Below, in pieces: positions 17,871-26,673 of a stretch of DNA of 64,000 nt (its first letter is position 1; each line of letters starts with the position of its first letter). The notes beneath the pieces were generated by a model. It had not been told where the DNA came from. It saw only the letters and a list, made by a program, of their open reading frames with translations, and did no database searches. Source of the stretch: Lentzea atacamensis. GTDB taxonomy: Bacteria; Actinomycetota; Actinomycetes; Mycobacteriales; Pseudonocardiaceae. A program made the position numbers and the translations under genes. The stretch is from contig NZ_QLTT01000001.1 in NCBI RefSeq assembly GCF_003269295.1, positions 639,635 to 703,634 on the forward strand, read 5' to 3'.

Positions 17871-18042
17871 TTATCGCCAGAAATTCCACGTCATTACGAC
17901 GCTTCTCCTCACCGGGCCGGATCGCGGTGCCCACGCCGGTCGGCCTGGCTCTGATGCGGTCCTGGCCGCGTGCACGGTGATCTGCTTCGCCGCACCGGCA
18001 CTCACCGCCCTCGTGCCGTCGTCACGCGACTTCGGGCCGCAC
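17871..18042. other. Intergenic stretch, no supported gene
   Basis: About 170 bp between the NmrA-like gene and the terminator hairpin. One plus-strand frame around 17945-18020 reads DAVLAACTVICFAAPALTALVP, which looks like a single hydrophobic helix from the end of a transporter. There is no start and no matching remainder. It may be a remnant; nothing else is seen. Confidence 0.3.
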
Positions 18043-18082
18043 GTCAGTGCGGACCGTCCGCTTCCGGACGGTCCGCACTGAC
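18043..18082 (-). terminator. 18-bp perfect hairpin terminator after hemerythrin gene
   Basis: Bases 18043-18060 pair without mismatch with 18065-18082 around a four-base loop (CTTC, or GAAG on the minus strand). It lies 11 bp past the stop of the hemerythrin gene and is the strongest intrinsic hairpin in the window. Confidence 0.8.
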
Positions 18083-18092
18083 CGGGCACGGC

Positions 18093-18653
18093 TCAGGATC
18101 CGGAGCCGGCCTTCTGCATCTCGCGCTGCAGCTCGGACTTGCTCATCGACGAGGCGTTCTGCAGGCCGAGGTTGCGCGCCTGCGCGAGCAGCTCCTCCCG
18201 GCTCGCCTGACCGGGGATGTCGCCGAGGTGGTCGGCGCGGACGTGCGCGAACTTCTCGCCGAGCTCGTGGCGGCGCTCGTCGCTCAGGCGGCTCTTCATG
18301 CCCGGCAGGACGGTCTTCTCCTCTTCCTCGACGTGGTGGGTGACCGCGTCGACGACCTCGCGCAGCTTGGCGTCGTACTGCGGCGAGTCGTACTCGCAGT
18401 CGAGCAGCTCGGCGAGCAGGCGCTCCGCCTGGGCGTGCTCCTCCTGGCTGTGCTCGACCTCGTCGGACTCGCCGGCCTCCTGCTTGGCCACCGGGTAGAC
18501 CTCGGTCTCCTCCGCCCGGCTGTGGGCGACGAGCAGGCCGCACAGCACCGGGGTGAGCAGCGGCCGTTTCTCCGGGTGGTTCTTCAGCTCCTCGAACAGG
18601 CGCTCGACCTCGCGGTGGTCCTGCATGATGAGATCGACGACGTCGTACTTCAC
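18093..18653 (-). CDS. Hemerythrin HHE domain protein with C-terminal SAP/Rho-N-like motif
   Basis: 186 residues from GTG 18653, preceded by AAGGAGA. The HHE metal-binding helices carry MQDHREVERLFEEL (about 10-23), LLVAHSRAEETEVYP (about 47-61), HSQEEHAQAERLL and VTHHVEEEEKTVLP, the di-iron ligand set. The last 35 residues (EELLAQARNLGLQNASSMSK) form a small helical motif resembling the Rho N-terminal/SAP fold, also present in the genes at 19342 and 30065. Family roles are oxygen, NO or iron handling under stress. Confidence 0.88.
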   Translation of the reverse strand: MKYDVVDLIMQDHREVERLFEELKNHPEKRPLLTPVLCGLLVAHSRAEETEVYPVAKQEAGESDEVEHSQEEHAQAERLLAELLDCEYDSPQYDAKLREVVDAVTHHVEEEEKTVLPGMKSRLSDERRHELGEKFAHVRADHLGDIPGQASREELLAQARNLGLQNASSMSKSELQREMQKAGSGS

Positions 18654-18665
18654 GGTGGTTCTCCT

Positions 18666-19340
18666 TCAGTTCGGGTTGTTGCGCGGATAGCGCGTGGTGA
18701 TGGGCGCGACGCCGCGCCGTCCGATCCGGCCGAGCGCCACGCCGAACGCGCTGATCACGATCAGGGCGACGACAGCGCCGATGACGATCGACCACGTCAC
18801 GCCGGCGCCGAGCAGACCGCAGGCCGCGCCGGCGGTGGCACCCGCGACGAGGCCGTTGACGAGGTTCACGAGACCGGACACGCCGAGGGCGGTGCCGACC
18901 AGCCGCGGCCGCCTCGCCTTGCGCCAGCCGGTCTGGCCCGCGTCAGCCTCGACGCCGGCCGTGTCGTCGTGCATCTGCCGGACGAAGACGTCCCTTGTGG
19001 ACGGCTCGAGGTCGCCGTACACGTGCCTGATGCGGTTGATCCCCAGGCCGGCCTGCACGTCTTCGATCGTGAGCTCGACCGTGCGGAACAGCGTGGCGAG
19101 CCCGATCAGGAACAGGCCGGTGAAGATCACCAGCATCAGCGTCAGGAGCACCCGCGGCGACACGACCTGGGCGACGAACCCGAGGGCGATCATGGACGCG
19201 GAGATGGTGGTGAGCAGGTGTCCGGCCCTGCTCGACGCGTCGGTGATCGTCGCGGTGCGCGCCATCTGCAACGTGTAGTGCTCGGCGGTGAGGATCGTCA
19301 GCGCCGAGGTCTTGTCCACGTCCGGGCTCAGTTCCTGCAC
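18666..19340 (-). CDS. Four-helix membrane protein, unknown
   Basis: 224 residues. Two membrane hairpins are predicted: about 42-62 and 64-88 (LTTISASMIALGFVAQVV, LLTLMLVIFTGLFLIGLA), and about 150-175 and 178-203. A charged cytoplasmic segment rich in D, E and R lies between them. No named family is recognised. It lies 12 bp upstream of the hemerythrin start and 1 bp after the 108-residue basic protein, all on one strand, so it is probably in one stress operon. Confidence 0.75.
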   Translation of the reverse strand: MQELSPDVDKTSALTILTAEHYTLQMARTATITDASSRAGHLLTTISASMIALGFVAQVVSPRVLLTLMLVIFTGLFLIGLATLFRTVELTIEDVQAGLGINRIRHVYGDLEPSTRDVFVRQMHDDTAGVEADAGQTGWRKARRPRLVGTALGVSGLVNLVNGLVAGATAGAACGLLGAGVTWSIVIGAVVALIVISAFGVALGRIGRRGVAPITTRYPRNNPN

Positions 19341-19341
19341 G

Positions 19342-19668
19342 TCAGCGTCCGAGGGCGTTGGCGAGCTCCTTCTTCGTCATGGTGGAGCGGCCCCTGATGT
19401 TCTTCTTCTTGGCCTCGTTGTAGAGCTGCTCCTTGGTCAGGCCCTTCGGCCTGTTGGTGCCCGAGCGCTCGCCGCCGCGCTGCTGTGGCGACTTGTCCTT
19501 CGTGGACGACTTGCTCGCGGTCTTGGACTCGCCGGACTGGGCGCGGTTCTTGTTCACCGTGCGCGCGGCGAGTTCTTTCGCCCGTTTGGGTGAGGCGCCA
19601 CGGCTGCGTGCGGAGTCCTTGATGTGTTCGTACTGGCGTTCACGTTTCGCGTTCGATCCCGCTGGCAT
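19342..19668 (-). CDS. Basic Rho-N-containing protein (annotated as plasmid stabilization protein in relatives)
   Basis: 108 residues from ATG 19668 with AGGAGG before it. The N-terminus NAKRERQYEHIKDSARSRG and AARTVNKNRAQSGE form the conserved part of a family usually named plasmid stabilization protein. The C-terminal LTKEQLYNEAKKKNIRGRST...KELANAL is a Rho-N-like helix pair. It is very basic with a Ser/Lys-rich linker, so nucleic acid binding is likely but untested. GGGTAT (19704-19699, minus) lies 30 nt upstream and is a stress-sigma-type -10. Confidence 0.8.
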   Translation of the reverse strand: MPAGSNAKRERQYEHIKDSARSRGASPKRAKELAARTVNKNRAQSGESKTASKSSTKDKSPQQRGGERSGTNRPKGLTKEQLYNEAKKKNIRGRSTMTKKELANALGR

Positions 19669-19698
19669 CACGACCTCCTGGTTCGAGCTGGTCCGCGA

Positions 19699-19704
19699 AT
19701 ACCC
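19699..19704 (-). promoter_or_regulatory. GGGTAT box upstream of Rho-N protein gene
   Basis: Minus-strand GGGTAT at the position expected for a stress-sigma -10. The -35 region (GTGTGAAC) matches the GTTT consensus poorly. Confidence 0.35.
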
Positions 19705-19819
19705 CCGGTCAGGGCGGTTCACACTCGGGTGACGCAGTGCGCGGTAGTCGGCCTTCGCCCCGTGTCCGGCGGTCAGACGGCCGCGAGGTGGCCCGCTGAG
19801 CGGTGAAGACGCGGCGGAG

Positions 19820-19845
19820 GTTGGCTGCCGCGGCACCGGGGGTAG
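19820..19845 (+). promoter_or_regulatory. Stress-sigma-like promoter of P450 operon
   Basis: GTTG (19820-19823), 16 bases, GGGTAG (19840-19845), then 9 nt to ATG 19855. No ribosome site is present, so a leaderless start is likely. Confidence 0.45.
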
Positions 19846-19854
19846 CCGATGGGC

Positions 19855-21039
19855 ATGGCGATCTCTTCACGACTCGACACCGCCCGCACGTTCGCGACGG
19901 TGTTGCTCCCCACGCTCGCGAAGGGCGTCATCGTCCGCAGGCCGGGCGTGATGGCCCTGTCCGAGAAGCTGCAGTCCGACGGCACCGCGATCGACACCAT
20001 GCGGCACCTGCGCGACCGGTACGGCCCGGAACCGGTGCGGTTGCGCGTCACCGGACGCAGCATCGCGATCCTCGTGGACCCCACCGACGTCAGCCGGTTG
20101 CTCGCCGAGTCGCCGGAGCCGTTCGCGCTGGCCACCAAGGAGAAGAAGGCCGCGCTGAAGCACTTCCAGCCGCACGGCGTGCTGATCTCGGAAGGCATGA
20201 TCCGGGAGAAGCGCCGGGAGCTGAACGAACGCGTGCTGCGGCCGGAGAACGTGCCCGTCGACGCGATCGTGCGCGACGAGGCCGACCTGCTCACCCGGCA
20301 CGTGATGAGCACCGGCGAGCTGACCTGGGACGCCTTCGCCCAGGCGTGGTGGCGCGTCGTGCGCAGGATCGTGCTGGGCGACCGCGCCCGCGACGACGAC
20401 CAGCTGACGGACGACCTGAAGGAGCTGCGGGAGAACGCCAACTGGGCATTTCTGCACCCCAGGCAGCGCGATCTGCGGGAACGGTTCCAGCGCAGGCTCG
20501 ACGAGTACCTCGACCGCGCGGAGGAGGGCAGCCTGGCCGCCCAGCCCGGCGACCTGTCCGGCCAGGTGCCGCACTGGCTGTTCGCGTTCGACGCGGCCGG
20601 AATCGTCACCATGCGGGCACTCGCGATCGGCGCCCGCGGCACGAACGGCATCCTCGAGTCGGCCCGGCTGTGGCCGACGACCCCGGTGATCCTGCGGGAG
20701 AGCACGAAGCCCACCCGCTGGCACGGCACGTGGCTGCCGAAGAACACCGAGTTCGTCGTGTTCACACCGTTCTTCCACCGTGACCCGGACCGGCTGCCGT
20801 ACGCCGACGAGTACGCGCCGGAGATCTGGGACGGGCCGCGCGACCCGGCGATCGTGCCGTTCAGCGGCGGTCCCGGCGTGTGCCCCGGCCGCGATCTCGT
20901 GCTGGCCACCGGCAGCGCGATGCTGGACGCGCTGAGCGATCACCTCGCGTTCCCGAAGCTCAGCGCACCGCTGCCGAGGACGCTGAACCACTTCGGGCTG
21001 CGAATGCACGCCACCCCGACGGGTACACGCGTGTCATGA
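19855..21039 (+). CDS. Cytochrome P450
   Basis: 394 residues from ATG 19855 (an ATG at 19849 is also possible). The P450 marks are the I-helix AFDAAGIVTM, the ExxR motif ESARLWP, and the heme loop FSGGPGVCPGRDL with the axial Cys. The ExxR-to-heme spacing is normal. The substrate is unknown. It heads a three-gene operon: its TGA overlaps the ATG of the SDR, whose TGA overlaps the ATG of the flavin reductase. A linked dehydrogenase and flavodoxin-fold reductase suggest a small oxidative pathway; the reductase as electron donor is inference. Confidence 0.88.
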   Translation: MAISSRLDTARTFATVLLPTLAKGVIVRRPGVMALSEKLQSDGTAIDTMRHLRDRYGPEPVRLRVTGRSIAILVDPTDVSRLLAESPEPFALATKEKKAALKHFQPHGVLISEGMIREKRRELNERVLRPENVPVDAIVRDEADLLTRHVMSTGELTWDAFAQAWWRVVRRIVLGDRARDDDQLTDDLKELRENANWAFLHPRQRDLRERFQRRLDEYLDRAEEGSLAAQPGDLSGQVPHWLFAFDAAGIVTMRALAIGARGTNGILESARLWPTTPVILRESTKPTRWHGTWLPKNTEFVVFTPFFHRDPDRLPYADEYAPEIWDGPRDPAIVPFSGGPGVCPGRDLVLATGSAMLDALSDHLAFPKLSAPLPRTLNHFGLRMHATPTGTRVS

Positions 21040-21830
21040 ACGCACCTATGTACGCCGTCGTGACGGGCTCGGATTCCGGCATCGGCAAAGCTGTCGCCGT
21101 AGCGCTGGCGGGTGGCGGCGTGGACGTGGGCATCACGTACCACGAGGACGCCGACGGAGCCGCGAAGACCGCCGAGGAGGTACGAGAGGCGGGCGCGCGT
21201 TGTGCCGTGCGGCAGCTCGACCTCACCAACCTGCCGACAGCAGCGGCCGTGGTCGACGAACTGGCCGAGGAACTGGGCGGCGTGGACATCCTGGTGAACT
21301 GCGCCGGTACCGGTAGCAGCCAGAAGGTCATGGACATGCCGTTCGAGACCTGGCGCGAGGTGATCTCGGTCGACCTGGACGGCGCGTTCCTGTGCTGCCA
21401 GCGCGCGGCCAAGCACATGATCGCCGCCGGGCGCGGTGGCCGGATCATCAACATCACCTCGGTGCACGAGCACCTGCCGCGGGTGGGTGCGGCGCCCTAC
21501 TGCGCCGCGAAGGCGGGACTCGGCGCGCTGACCGAGGTGCTCGCGCTCGAACTGTCCGAGCACGGCATCACGGTGAACTCCGTGGCACCCGGTGAGATCT
21601 CGACGCCGATGACGGGCCAGGAGGACGTCGACCCGCGCACCCAGCCGCGGCCGGGCGTGCCGCTCGGCAGGCCGGGTCATGCCGCGGAGGTCGCGGCCGT
21701 GGTGGCGTTCCTGGCCACTCCCGCCGCCGGTTACGTGACCGGAGCGTCCTTCGTCGTGGACGGCGGGATGTCCCTGATGGGACCGCAGGCCAGCGGAATG
21801 CTCGCCGACGAGAAGTGGAGGCAGCCCTGA
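21036..21830 (+). CDS. Short-chain dehydrogenase/reductase
   Basis: 264 residues. The classical SDR motifs are VTGSDSGIGKAVA (cofactor), VDILVNCAG, catalytic Ser in NITSVHEH and the YCAAK tetrad element, with a C-terminal YVTGASFVVDGGMSL. The ATG at 21036 overlaps the P450 stop (ATGA). A GGGTAC box lies 9 nt before this ATG (21021-21026), but it is inside the P450 gene and has no clear -35. Confidence 0.9.
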   Translation: MNAPMYAVVTGSDSGIGKAVAVALAGGGVDVGITYHEDADGAAKTAEEVREAGARCAVRQLDLTNLPTAAAVVDELAEELGGVDILVNCAGTGSSQKVMDMPFETWREVISVDLDGAFLCCQRAAKHMIAAGRGGRIINITSVHEHLPRVGAAPYCAAKAGLGALTEVLALELSEHGITVNSVAPGEISTPMTGQEDVDPRTQPRPGVPLGRPGHAAEVAAVVAFLATPAAGYVTGASFVVDGGMSLMGPQASGMLADEKWRQP

Positions 21831-22426
21831 TGCGTGCCGTGGTGCTGAACTGCACCCTGAAGAAGTCCCCCGACCAGTCCAACACCGACCTGCTCGCCCA
21901 GGTGGTGATCGACGAGCTGACCAAGAAGGACGTCGACGTCACCACCTACCGGCTCGCGGACCACAACATCCCGCCGGGTGTCACGACCGACCTGGGGCCC
22001 GGCGACGAGTGGCCGCGGATCCACGCCTCGTTGCTGGAGTCGGAGATCCTGGTGATCGCGACGCCGACGTGGGTCGGGCACCCGTCCTCGCTCGCGCAAC
22101 GGGCGCTGGAGCGGATGGACGCGATGATCTCGGAGACCGACGACGAGGACCGGCCGGTGGCGTACAACCGCGTGGCGGGTGTCGTGGTGACCGGCAACGA
22201 GGACGGCGCGCACCACGTGATCAGCGAAATCGCCGGCGGGCTCGGCGACATCGGCTACACGATCCCCGGCCAGGCCTGGACGTACTGGAACCGCGGTCCG
22301 GGGCCGGGCCCGAGCTTCTCCGAGACCGGTGAGGGTCACGAGTGGTCGGAGAACACCGGCCGCACCATGGCCACCAACCTCCACGCCGTCGCCCTGGCCC
22401 TGGCGGAGCGCCCGATCCCGGCCTGA
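21830..22426 (+). CDS. Flavodoxin-fold NAD(P)H-dependent oxidoreductase
   Basis: 198 residues; its ATG overlaps the SDR TGA by one base. The FMN loop is VVLNCTLKKSPDQSNTDLL, then ILVIATPTWVGHPSSLAQ, giving the NADPH-dependent FMN reductase/flavodoxin-like fold. It may reduce FMN or quinones, or pass electrons to the P450 two genes upstream (inference). Its last 91 nt overlap the convergent PAP2 gene. Confidence 0.82.
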   Translation: MRAVVLNCTLKKSPDQSNTDLLAQVVIDELTKKDVDVTTYRLADHNIPPGVTTDLGPGDEWPRIHASLLESEILVIATPTWVGHPSSLAQRALERMDAMISETDDEDRPVAYNRVAGVVVTGNEDGAHHVISEIAGGLGDIGYTIPGQAWTYWNRGPGPGPSFSETGEGHEWSENTGRTMATNLHAVALALAERPIPA

Positions 22427-22923
22427 GCCAGCGCGACCGCCGCGCCGATCAGCAGTCCTCCCAGGACGTCCGTGGGCCAGTGCACACGGGTTCGCAGACG
22501 GCTGTGGGCGACCAGAAGCACCAGCGGCGTCACGAAAACAGCGGCCTCACGGTCCTCCAGCGCGGTGGCGGTGCCGAACGCGGCAGCCGTCACCGCGGGC
22601 TTCGACGGGAACGACGACGAGTCCGGGTGTTCCGGTAATGCCAGTCTGGCGGGCATGTTCGCGACCGACGGTCTGCGGCGGTGCACGACCAGGCTGATCA
22701 GGTGCCCGACCGGCATCGCCACCGCCGCCGCGGTCAACGCGCGTTTCGCCGCTTTTCTCTTGCCCGCCAACGCCATCAGGCCGGCGACGGGAACCCACAG
22801 CACGCCACCCCGAGCGGTGACGCTCGCGGCGATGATGATCGGATCCGGACGTCCGGACGGCAGCGCGTCGCTGTCGTGCAAGGACTCCTCGTCCAGTTCC
22901 TCGAACTCGTCGTCACCGATCAT
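22336..22923 (-). CDS. PAP2-like membrane phosphatase with altered motif 2
   Basis: 195 residues from ATG 22923. An acidic N-terminus precedes membrane helices. PAP2 motif 1 appears as HRRRPSVA (K/R-x6-RP type) and motif 3 as SRLRTRVHWPTDV. The middle motif, normally PSGH, reads FPSKPAVT, so the conserved His is absent and activity is doubtful. GGGTAC is 10 nt before the ATG. It is downstream of the heptose-type operon on the same strand (33 bp after the SDR stop) and may belong to it. Confidence 0.7.
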   Translation of the reverse strand: MIGDDEFEELDEESLHDSDALPSGRPDPIIIAASVTARGGVLWVPVAGLMALAGKRKAAKRALTAAAVAMPVGHLISLVVHRRRPSVANMPARLALPEHPDSSSFPSKPAVTAAAFGTATALEDREAAVFVTPLVLLVAHSRLRTRVHWPTDVLGGLLIGAAVALAQAGIGRSARARATAWRLVAMVRPVFSDHS

Positions 22924-22956
22924 GCCGCACGGCGTACCCGGAAACGCCGTTTTCAA

Positions 22957-23628
22957 TCACGGCCAGGACGGTTCCTCGCTGTGCGCGATCACGAGCTCCC
23001 TGATCTCGCAGTCGGGCGGCTGGCCGAGGGCGAACAGGATCGCGGCCGCCACCCGGTCCGGCGGGTTGAGCTTCTCCAGGTCCTTCGGCCGGTACTGCTC
23101 GGTGCGGTCGTCGAAGAAGTTCGTCCGCATCCCGCCGGGCACGACCAGCGTGACGCCGATCCGTCCCGCGGTCTCCGCGGCCAGTGCCCGCGTGAACCCG
23201 ACGACGCCGAACTTCGAGGCGCAGTAGGCCGTCGCGTCGCTGACCGCCCGCAGGCCGAGCGTGGACGCGACCGTGACGACCCGCCCGTTCTCCAGGTACG
23301 GCAACGCCGCCCTGATCACAGCCGCCGTGCCGAACAGGTTGACCCGGACCACGTTCTCCCACTCCTCGGCCGGTACTTCGGCGAGAGTGCCGCACCGGTC
23401 GATGCCCGCCGCGGTGACGACACCGCTGAAGGCACCGTGCCGTTCCGCGAGTTCGTGCACGGCTGCTTCTGCCGCCCGGCCGTCCGACAGGTCGACCAGC
23501 TCGAAGTCACCCACCGACGGCGCCGACTTGTCCAGCACCAGCGGGGTTCCCCCGGTTTCGCGCACCGCGTCGGCCACGGCGGCGCCGAGCCCGCCCGCTC
23601 CTCCGGTCACCAGCACGTTGCCCAGCAT
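22957..23628 (-). CDS. SDR oxidoreductase at end of heptose-type operon
   Basis: 223 residues. Motifs are LVTGGAGGLGAAVADAV, VVTAAGIDRCG, VASTLGLRA with catalytic Ser, and AYCASKFGVV (Tyr-Lys). The C-terminus is shorter than in classical SDRs. The ATG overlaps the hldE-like stop (ATGA at 23628). Its role in the cluster may be sugar oxidation or epimerisation; that is inference from place only. Confidence 0.85.
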   Translation of the reverse strand: MLGNVLVTGGAGGLGAAVADAVRETGGTPLVLDKSAPSVGDFELVDLSDGRAAEAAVHELAERHGAFSGVVTAAGIDRCGTLAEVPAEEWENVVRVNLFGTAAVIRAALPYLENGRVVTVASTLGLRAVSDATAYCASKFGVVGFTRALAAETAGRIGVTLVVPGGMRTNFFDDRTEQYRPKDLEKLNPPDRVAAAILFALGQPPDCEIRELVIAHSEEPSWP

Positions 23629-24905
23629 CAAGCCCTCCTCGACAGGATCTCGGTCGTCGAATGACCCCGGTGGTACGGCACGACGACGGTCCGGCCGCCC
23701 CAGCGCCGCACCACCGCGGCTTCCGGCAGCAGGTCGGCGTTGTAGTCGCCGCCCTTCACCCACACGTCCGGCTTCAACCGGCCCAGCACGTGTTCGGGGG
23801 TGTCCTCACCGAACACGATCACGTCGTCCACGGATTCCAGGGCGAGCAACACCTCGATGCGCTCGTTCTGGCCGTTGACCGGCCGTCCGTCACCTTTCAA
23901 GCGCCGCACCGAGAGGTCCGAGTTGAGGCACACCACCAGACAGTCCCCCAGCGCCCGTGCCGCCGCCAGCATTCGCACGTGCCCGGGGTGCAGGACGTCG
24001 AAACACCCTCCGGTGGCGACGACGGTCCCGCCGCGCCTGCGCACCTCGTCCACTGTGGACGGCAACGGTGCCCGCAGGCCCGAAACCCCGCCGTGTGCGA
24101 GGAACTCGGCCGCAGCGGACACGGCATCGGCCACCGCGTCGTCCGGAGCGGCACCGCCGGCCAGCCGCAGGGCCGCCGTCACGGCGAACCGATCGCCCGC
24201 ACCGCACGGGTCCGCCACAGGAACGGCCGGTGCGGGCACCGCGACCGGCGTCCCTCCACAGTGGAGCACCGCGCCGGCACTGCCCATCGTCACCACGACG
24301 GCTCGCGCCTTCCACTCGGCCAGCAGCCGGGCCGCTGCCTGGTCCGGATCGGCCGTGCCGCTGAACGCGGTGGCCTCCGGCAGGTTCGGGGTCGCGAGCC
24401 GCACTCCCGGCACCGGGGCCGGTCCACGCGGATGCGGGTCCCAGACCATCGGGACGCGCGTGAGCACCGAGCGCAGCCTGTCGTCGCGGAGCAGTCCTCG
24501 TCCGTAGTCCGACGCCAGCACGAAGTCCGCCGACAGCACGACGTCGAGCATGTCGTCGGTGACCTGCGGCGGCGCGGAGCCGCCACCTCTGTCCATCCGG
24601 GCCAAAGACGTGCCACCACACCGCAACCGGGTCTTCACCGGCACGGAGTCGGCGCGGCCGAACACCCCGGGAACCTCGATCAGGGGCCGCAGCCGCTCCC
24701 CCGCCTCGTCGTCGGACAGCGCGCTGACCAGCGTCACGTCCACGCCGTCCCGCGCGGCCATCGTCGCCGCCAGCGCCGCACCGCCGGCCCGCGGGTGCTC
24801 GGCGGTGACGTCCAGCACGGGGGCGGGAGCGTCCGGGCAGAGCCTGCTGACGGTTCCCTCCACGTCGACGTCGAGCAGTGCGTCTCCCACCACGACCAGC
24901 CTCAC
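23628..24905 (-). CDS. hldE: HldE-like bifunctional heptose 7-phosphate kinase/heptose 1-phosphate nucleotidyltransferase
   Basis: 425 residues from GTG 24905, which overlaps the gmhA-like stop (GTGA). The N-terminal part (about 1-290) is a PfkB/ribokinase fold: VVVGDALLDVDVEGTVS at the start, ASDYGRGLL, and the anion-hole motif DPCGAGDRFAV. The C-terminal part (about 295-425) is a cytidylyltransferase-type domain: GCFDVLHPGHVRML, then VNGQNERIEVLLAL and KPDVWVKGGDY. This domain order is that of E. coli HldE, which makes ADP-D-glycero-D-manno-heptose. The nucleotide used here is not certain. Confidence 0.88.
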   Translation of the reverse strand: MRLVVVGDALLDVDVEGTVSRLCPDAPAPVLDVTAEHPRAGGAALAATMAARDGVDVTLVSALSDDEAGERLRPLIEVPGVFGRADSVPVKTRLRCGGTSLARMDRGGGSAPPQVTDDMLDVVLSADFVLASDYGRGLLRDDRLRSVLTRVPMVWDPHPRGPAPVPGVRLATPNLPEATAFSGTADPDQAAARLLAEWKARAVVVTMGSAGAVLHCGGTPVAVPAPAVPVADPCGAGDRFAVTAALRLAGGAAPDDAVADAVSAAAEFLAHGGVSGLRAPLPSTVDEVRRRGGTVVATGGCFDVLHPGHVRMLAAARALGDCLVVCLNSDLSVRRLKGDGRPVNGQNERIEVLLALESVDDVIVFGEDTPEHVLGRLKPDVWVKGGDYNADLLPEAAVVRRWGGRTVVVPYHRGHSTTEILSRRA

Positions 24906-25477
24906 GACGCCCTCCGGTACGCCGAGGGCAACGCCGCCTCGAAGGCCTCGCACAACGCGTGCACGACCACGAGCTGCGCCTCCTGCACGTGGCAGGGATC
25001 GCCGGGCAGCGCCAGGGTGTCGTCGGCCAGCGAGGCCAGCGGGTTCGGCAACGGCCCGGTCAGCGCCCAGACGGTCGCCCCCGCCAGCCGGCCGGCGTGA
25101 GCCGCCTCCAGCAGGTTCGGGCTGCGCCCGCTGGTCGACAGCAGCACGACGATGTCGCCTGGCCGCGCGTGCGCGGTCACCTGACGCGCGAACACCTGGT
25201 CGTAGCCGTAGTCGTTGGCGATCGCCGTGACACTGGAGGTCTCTGCGCACAACGCCAGTGCGGAGAACGCGGCGCGGTCGTGCCGGTACCGCCCGACCAG
25301 CTCGGCGGTCAGGTGCTGCGCTTCCGCCGCCGATCCGCCGTTGCCGGCGGCGAGCAGCCTGCCGCCGTCGGTGAGCAGTCCGGCGAGCAACGCGCCCCAG
25401 CGGTTGATCCGCGACGCCTGCGCACGCAGACCGGTCAGCGTGTCGGCCAGTCCGGCGAGATGGCTTTCGACGGTCAC
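24902..25477 (-). CDS. gmhA: GmhA-like sedoheptulose 7-phosphate isomerase (SIS domain)
   Basis: 191 residues from GTG 25477 (GTGA overlap with the glycosyltransferase upstream). The SIS motif [20 protein letters not shown] (about 46-65) is diagnostic of phosphoheptose isomerases, as is [15 protein letters not shown]. GmhA converts sedoheptulose 7-phosphate to D-glycero-D-manno-heptose 7-phosphate, the entry to ADP- or GDP-heptose. Next to hldE and gmhB homologues this assignment is strong; the enzyme could also be a DiaA-type SIS protein if isolated. Confidence 0.88.
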   Translation of the reverse strand: MTVESHLAGLADTLTGLRAQASRINRWGALLAGLLTDGGRLLAAGNGGSAAEAQHLTAELVGRYRHDRAAFSALALCAETSSVTAIANDYGYDQVFARQVTAHARPGDIVVLLSTSGRSPNLLEAAHAGRLAGATVWALTGPLPNPLASLADDTLALPGDPCHVQEAQLVVVHALCEAFEAALPSAYRRAS

Positions 25478-26673
25478 CGGGCCACCGCCAAGCCCTCGTT
25501 CGAGCACACCCGGCGGTACACGAGCTCGGCACGGGCCGCGACCCCGTCCCACGTGTACCTGGCGTCCACCCGGTCCTGTCCCGCGATGCCGAAAGCCATG
25601 CGGCGCGAGCGATCCGCGAGCAGCCTGCGCAGCACCCGTCCCAGTGCCTTCGGATCACGTGGAGGGGTCAGCACGCCGGTGACGCCGTGGACCACGGTGT
25701 CGGTCAGGCCACCGACGGCAGACGCGACCACTGGTACGCCACAAGCCATCGCCTCCAACGGCACTATTCCGAACGGTTCGTACCACGGCACACACGCCAC
25801 CACGTCCGCGGAACGCAGCAACGCGGGCATGTCCGTGCGCGCGACATGTCCGATGAGATGCACGCGGTCCGCAACACCGCGAGCCTCCGCGAACGCGAGC
25901 AGCCGTTGTGCCTCGGGATCGGCCTGGAGATCGGGAGGCCCGCCCGCGATCACCAGCTCGGTGTCCGGCACCAGCGCCAGCGCGGCGATCAGGTCGTCGA
26001 AACCCTTGCGCGGCACCAATCTGCCGACCGACACGATCCGGTTCGGCGGCGTCCGCGCGGCCACCGGGCCGACCGACTCGAACAGCTTCGTGTCCACCCC
26101 GCACGGCACCACCGTGATCTTGCTCCGCTTCAGCCCCATCACCATCAGCTCTTCGACCTCGTCGTCACACGTGGCCGCGATGGCGGCCACCTCCTGACCG
26201 ATGAGCCGTTCCACAGCGATCCGGTTCGCGGGACTCGTGTCCCGCGCGCCCTGGTAGCGACGCTTCACCGTGCCCAGCGCGTGGTAGGTGTGCACGACCG
26301 GGACCTGGTGACGCCGCGTCGCCAGCACCGAGGCCAGACCGGACATCCAGAAGTGGCTGTGCACCACGTCCGGCCGCCACGCCTGCCAGTCGTGCATCAG
26401 AGACCGGGAGAAGTCGGTGATGTGCGGCAGCAGGTCGTCCTTCGGAATCTGCTCCGCCGGTCCCGCGGGCACGTGCACGACCTCGTAGCCGTCCGAAGTG
26501 TCGACGCGCTGCGGCAGTGCGGGAGCGTCGCGCCGGGTGTAAACCGCGATCTCATGACCACGTCGCACCAGAGCCGCCGCCAGCGCGGCCACGTGGACGT
26601 TCTGCCCTCCCACATCGGTCCCGCCCAGAGCCGCGAGCGGGCTTGCGTGCTCCGACACCATCGCGATCCTCAT
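25474..26673 (-). CDS. GT4 family glycosyltransferase
   Basis: 399 residues from ATG 26673. The N-terminal Rossmann domain has [20 protein letters not shown] (about 18-37), the acceptor side; the C-terminal domain has [16 protein letters not shown] and the donor motif [20 protein letters not shown] with the E-x7-E pair. It is close in form to MshA/sucrose-synthase-like retaining GT-B enzymes. The donor is probably a nucleotide sugar made by the cluster. ATGA overlap upstream, GTGA overlap downstream. Confidence 0.88.
   Translation of the reverse strand: MRIAMVSEHASPLAALGGTDVGGQNVHVAALAAALVRRGHEIAVYTRRDAPALPQRVDTSDGYEVVHVPAGPAEQIPKDDLLPHITDFSRSLMHDWQAWRPDVVHSHFWMSGLASVLATRRHQVPVVHTYHALGTVKRRYQGARDTSPANRIAVERLIGQEVAAIAATCDDEVEELMVMGLKRSKITVVPCGVDTKLFESVGPVAARTPPNRIVSVGRLVPRKGFDDLIAALALVPDTELVIAGGPPDLQADPEAQRLLAFAEARGVADRVHLIGHVARTDMPALLRSADVVACVPWYEPFGIVPLEAMACGVPVVASAVGGLTDTVVHGVTGVLTPPRDPKALGRVLRRLLADRSRRMAFGIAGQDRVDARYTWDGVAARAELVYRRVCSNEGLAVAR

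Noticed and set aside
23628..25658. 676-residue open frame covering the hldE-like gene and more
   Set aside because: The N-terminal 250 residues are arginine-rich text antisense or out of frame to the gmhA and GT4 genes; the real start is the GTG at 24905 with GTGA overlap.
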